From Halothece sp964463655 (GTDB taxonomy: Bacteria; Cyanobacteriota; Cyanobacteriia; Cyanobacteriales; Rubidibacteraceae), in NCBI GenBank assembly GCA_964463655.1, contig CAYXDG010000017.1, positions 1 through 50,939 of the forward strand: a stretch of 50,939 bases of DNA. Reading direction: 5' to 3'. The notes beneath the pieces were generated by a model, which saw only the letters and a list, made by a program, of their open reading frames with translations, did not search any database and was not told the origin of the DNA. How positions within the stretch are numbered: position 1 is the first letter of the stretch; each line of letters starts with the position of its first letter. This document shows positions 49,106 to 50,939 of the stretch, piece after piece. The position numbers and the translations under genes were made by a program.

Positions 49106-49843
49106 ATGAATTTGAAGTGTAAGTTGAGGCAATTGAGGTATGATGTTCGCTATCTAACGATGAATTATCCCCCTTTATATTTATTGTTAACAAAATTCGG
49201 TGATGGTTATGGGACAATAGCTGATTCTGAAACAGATATAGTGATAGAGGGTTTTCCTCGTTCTGCTAATACCTTTGCTTTTCAGGCATTTAAGCTGGCT
49301 CAAGCGAAACCATTACAAATTGCTCATCATAAACATTCTATTACACAATTTTTAATCGCATACAAATTTAACATTCCTACTATTTTATTAATTCGCTGTC
49401 CGCAAGAAGCAGTTATTTCTTTTGTGATTCGAGAGCCTTGTATTTCTTTAGAAAAAGGATGCAAGTATTGGATTTATTTTCATGAAAAGTTGATGACCTA
49501 CAACCAATACTTTGTTACCGTGACCTTTGAGGAAGTTACTACTGATTTTGGAAAAGTTATTAAAAAAGTCAACCAGCATTTTAATACTCAATTTGAAGTA
49601 TTCAACCATACAAATGATAATGTCAATAAATGTTTTGAAAACATGGAATCTTTTCAACGAAAAATTAATAATAATCAGCTTAATGAACAGGGGATTCCAC
49701 GTCCTTCTTTAGAACGCAAAGAAAGAAAAGAAGAATTATTAAATGAACTTCACAATAGCTCTAAATTAAAAGATTTAATCAATAAAGCAAATAATATTTA
49801 TTATCAATACCTAACTCTTAATCAAGAAACAATAAACAAATGA
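49106..49843 (+). CDS. Sulfotransferase-like protein
   Basis: The 245-aa protein has the 5'-phosphosulfate loop-like GFPRSANTFAFQAF (49-62) and a 3'-phosphate-binding-like segment LIRCPQEAVISFVIRE with R97 and S105. This is the pattern of PAPS-dependent sulfotransferases, so it may sulfate a sugar of the glycan made by the neighbouring glycosyltransferases. It is AT-rich compared with core genes here, and its stop lies 4 bases from the next convergent gene, both consistent with recent acquisition. The C-terminal 60 residues are Lys/Asn-rich. Confidence 0.7.
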   Translation: MNLKCKLRQLRYDVRYLTMNYPPLYLLLTKFGDGYGTIADSETDIVIEGFPRSANTFAFQAFKLAQAKPLQIAHHKHSITQFLIAYKFNIPTILLIRCPQEAVISFVIREPCISLEKGCKYWIYFHEKLMTYNQYFVTVTFEEVTTDFGKVIKKVNQHFNTQFEVFNHTNDNVNKCFENMESFQRKINNNQLNEQGIPRPSLERKERKEELLNELHNSSKLKDLINKANNIYYQYLTLNQETINK

Positions 49844-49847
49844 GTGA

Positions 49848-50939
49848 TTATTTCTTGAGCAAAACACTTAAATACTCTTGTGCAATATTCTCAACTGAGA
49901 AATCTTTAGCTCTCATTTTTAAACTTTCAATGTCATTTTCAGAGATAAGAGTTTGAATAATTGCGTCTGCTAATGCTTCATAATCGCCAACTTCAACTAG
50001 CTTACCATACTTACCATTTTCAAGGATTTCACGGGGGCCGCTTAAGCAATCAGTAGATGCGACAGGTGTTCCACAAGCCATTGCTTCTACTAAAGTGTTG
50101 GGACTTCCTTCCCATGCAGATGATAAAACAAATATAGACGCTTTTGCCATATAAGCATAGGGATTAGATATAAATCCTGGTAATATTACATCTGTGGTTA
50201 AGTTAAGATCGCTGATTAAACTTTCAAGTTGACTTCTATCTTCTCCTTCTCCTAATATAATTAATTTAGCTTGATATTGTTTTCTAATAATGGAAAAGGC
50301 TTTAATTAAGGTTGGAAAATCTTTTTGATTTGCTAAACGACCGACACCAAGAATAATATAGTTTTTGTCTCGATCAATCTCTTGAAACCAAGTTTCTTGG
50401 ATTGGCTCTTTTGCTTTTTTAAGTACAGTTGGGGTAATAGTTGGGTTATTAATTGGATAAATTGTTTCGGAAGAAATGTTAGTAACTTTAGCGATATCTT
50501 CTGCAAGTTTGGGGTTAACGGCAATTATTTTATCTGCCCAAGGATAAACTAGGGGAACCAGACGAAGCGCTATCCAAAAAGTGGGTTGTTTTCTAAAGGA
50601 AACGTTATCTTTTTCTGTGCTATAGTGGATAGCCTCTCTCAGGATTAATTTTGTAGAAATCCCAGATAGTTTTTTAGCCATAGCAGCAACAACGTTAGCA
50701 ACGGCTGGCGTTGACATCAAGACATCGGGTTTCTGTTTTTTGAGATAATTAACCAGTTTGGGTAATGTTTTAATAAGCCGACTACTATCTAAGTTAACTG
50801 TATTAATAGTTTCAGGAATCTGATCAAGATAAATACCTTCTGCTTTTCCTAATAAAAGATCGATAGAAATATTTTCTTTACTAAATTCTTGAATCAAGTT
50901 AATGATTACTTTTTGTGCGCCACCATAGTTGGCATTGGG
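49848..50939 (-). CDS. Glycosyltransferase family 4 protein, 5' end outside the window
   Basis: The frame is open to the window edge, giving 363 residues without the start. The first visible residues PNANYGGAQKVIINLIQEFS contain the GGAQ-type loop at the start of GT-B domains, so little is missing, perhaps 10-15 residues. The donor domain has LGVGRLANQKDFPTLIKAFS, then AKLIILGEGEDRSQLESLIS, and the E-x7-E block GSPNTLVEAMACGTPVASTD. It is likely a glycan or exopolysaccharide enzyme. A TTG at 50897 is not a likely start. Confidence 0.88.
   Translation of the reverse strand, partial: PNANYGGAQKVIINLIQEFSKENISIDLLLGKAEGIYLDQIPETINTVNLDSSRLIKTLPKLVNYLKKQKPDVLMSTPAVANVVAAMAKKLSGISTKLILREAIHYSTEKDNVSFRKQPTFWIALRLVPLVYPWADKIIAVNPKLAEDIAKVTNISSETIYPINNPTITPTVLKKAKEPIQETWFQEIDRDKNYIILGVGRLANQKDFPTLIKAFSIIRKQYQAKLIILGEGEDRSQLESLISDLNLTTDVILPGFISNPYAYMAKASIFVLSSAWEGSPNTLVEAMACGTPVASTDCLSGPREILENGKYGKLVEVGDYEALADAIIQTLISENDIESLKMRAKDFSVENIAQEYLSVLLKK

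Overview
The window comes from a cyanobacterium. The evidence is an NDH-1 subunit specific to oxygenic phototrophs (ndhN) beside the ribosomal gene cluster, the acpP-fabF-tkt trio, a Ycf20-type gene, a DUF1815 gene, and very frequent GCGATCGC (HIP1) octamers. The genus cannot be fixed from reading alone. Acidic or proline-rich tails on several ribosomal proteins and the repeat content would fit a halotolerant unicellular type, but that is a guess.

Positions 227-16020 hold one long minus-strand block: rplC-rplD-rplW-rplB-rpsS-rplV-rpsC-rplP-rpmC-rpsQ-rplN-rplX-rplE-rpsH-rplF-rplR-rpsE-rplO-secY-adk-infA-rpmJ-rpsM-rpsK-rpoA-rplQ-truA-rplM-rpsI-rpmE. rpmJ (37 codons) is easily missed. A -35/-10 pair lies about 350 bases before rplC, implying a long structured leader. 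Many gaps inside the block hold degenerate heptamer arrays (GTTATTT type), which recur elsewhere in the window.

Positions 16483-26417 are mostly plus-strand metabolic genes: ndhN, a VWA protein, an MreD-like protein, ribD, acpP, fabF and tkt. A HAD phosphatase, an SF2 helicase, a DUF1815 gene and a 36-aa membrane peptide lie on the minus strand. Positions 26904-29683 hold a divergent efflux pair (lipoprotein membrane-fusion protein and MFS exporter). A minus-strand run follows: rhodanese, LptF/LptG-type permease, DUF1499 and HEAT-repeat genes. Then come a DUF547 gene, a dnaK-dnaJ pair, hemC, a phosphoesterase, argD, a K+ channel, moaD, an aspartate aminotransferase, a rhomboid protease, a Ycf20-like gene and a MacB-type permease.

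The right end is accessory. A decayed IS remnant with perfect 18-bp inverted ends (46762-47841) is followed by two glycosyltransferases and a sulfotransferase-like gene, probably the edge of a surface-glycan cluster. The last gene runs off the window. I see no CRISPR array, no intact tRNA or rRNA, and no clear new defence system. The most interesting items are the heptamer arrays inside the ribosomal block, a 101-bp MITE-like element carrying the stop codon of the HEAT gene, three small proteins (36, 32 and 49 aa), the repetitive tail of S17, and the IS remnant.
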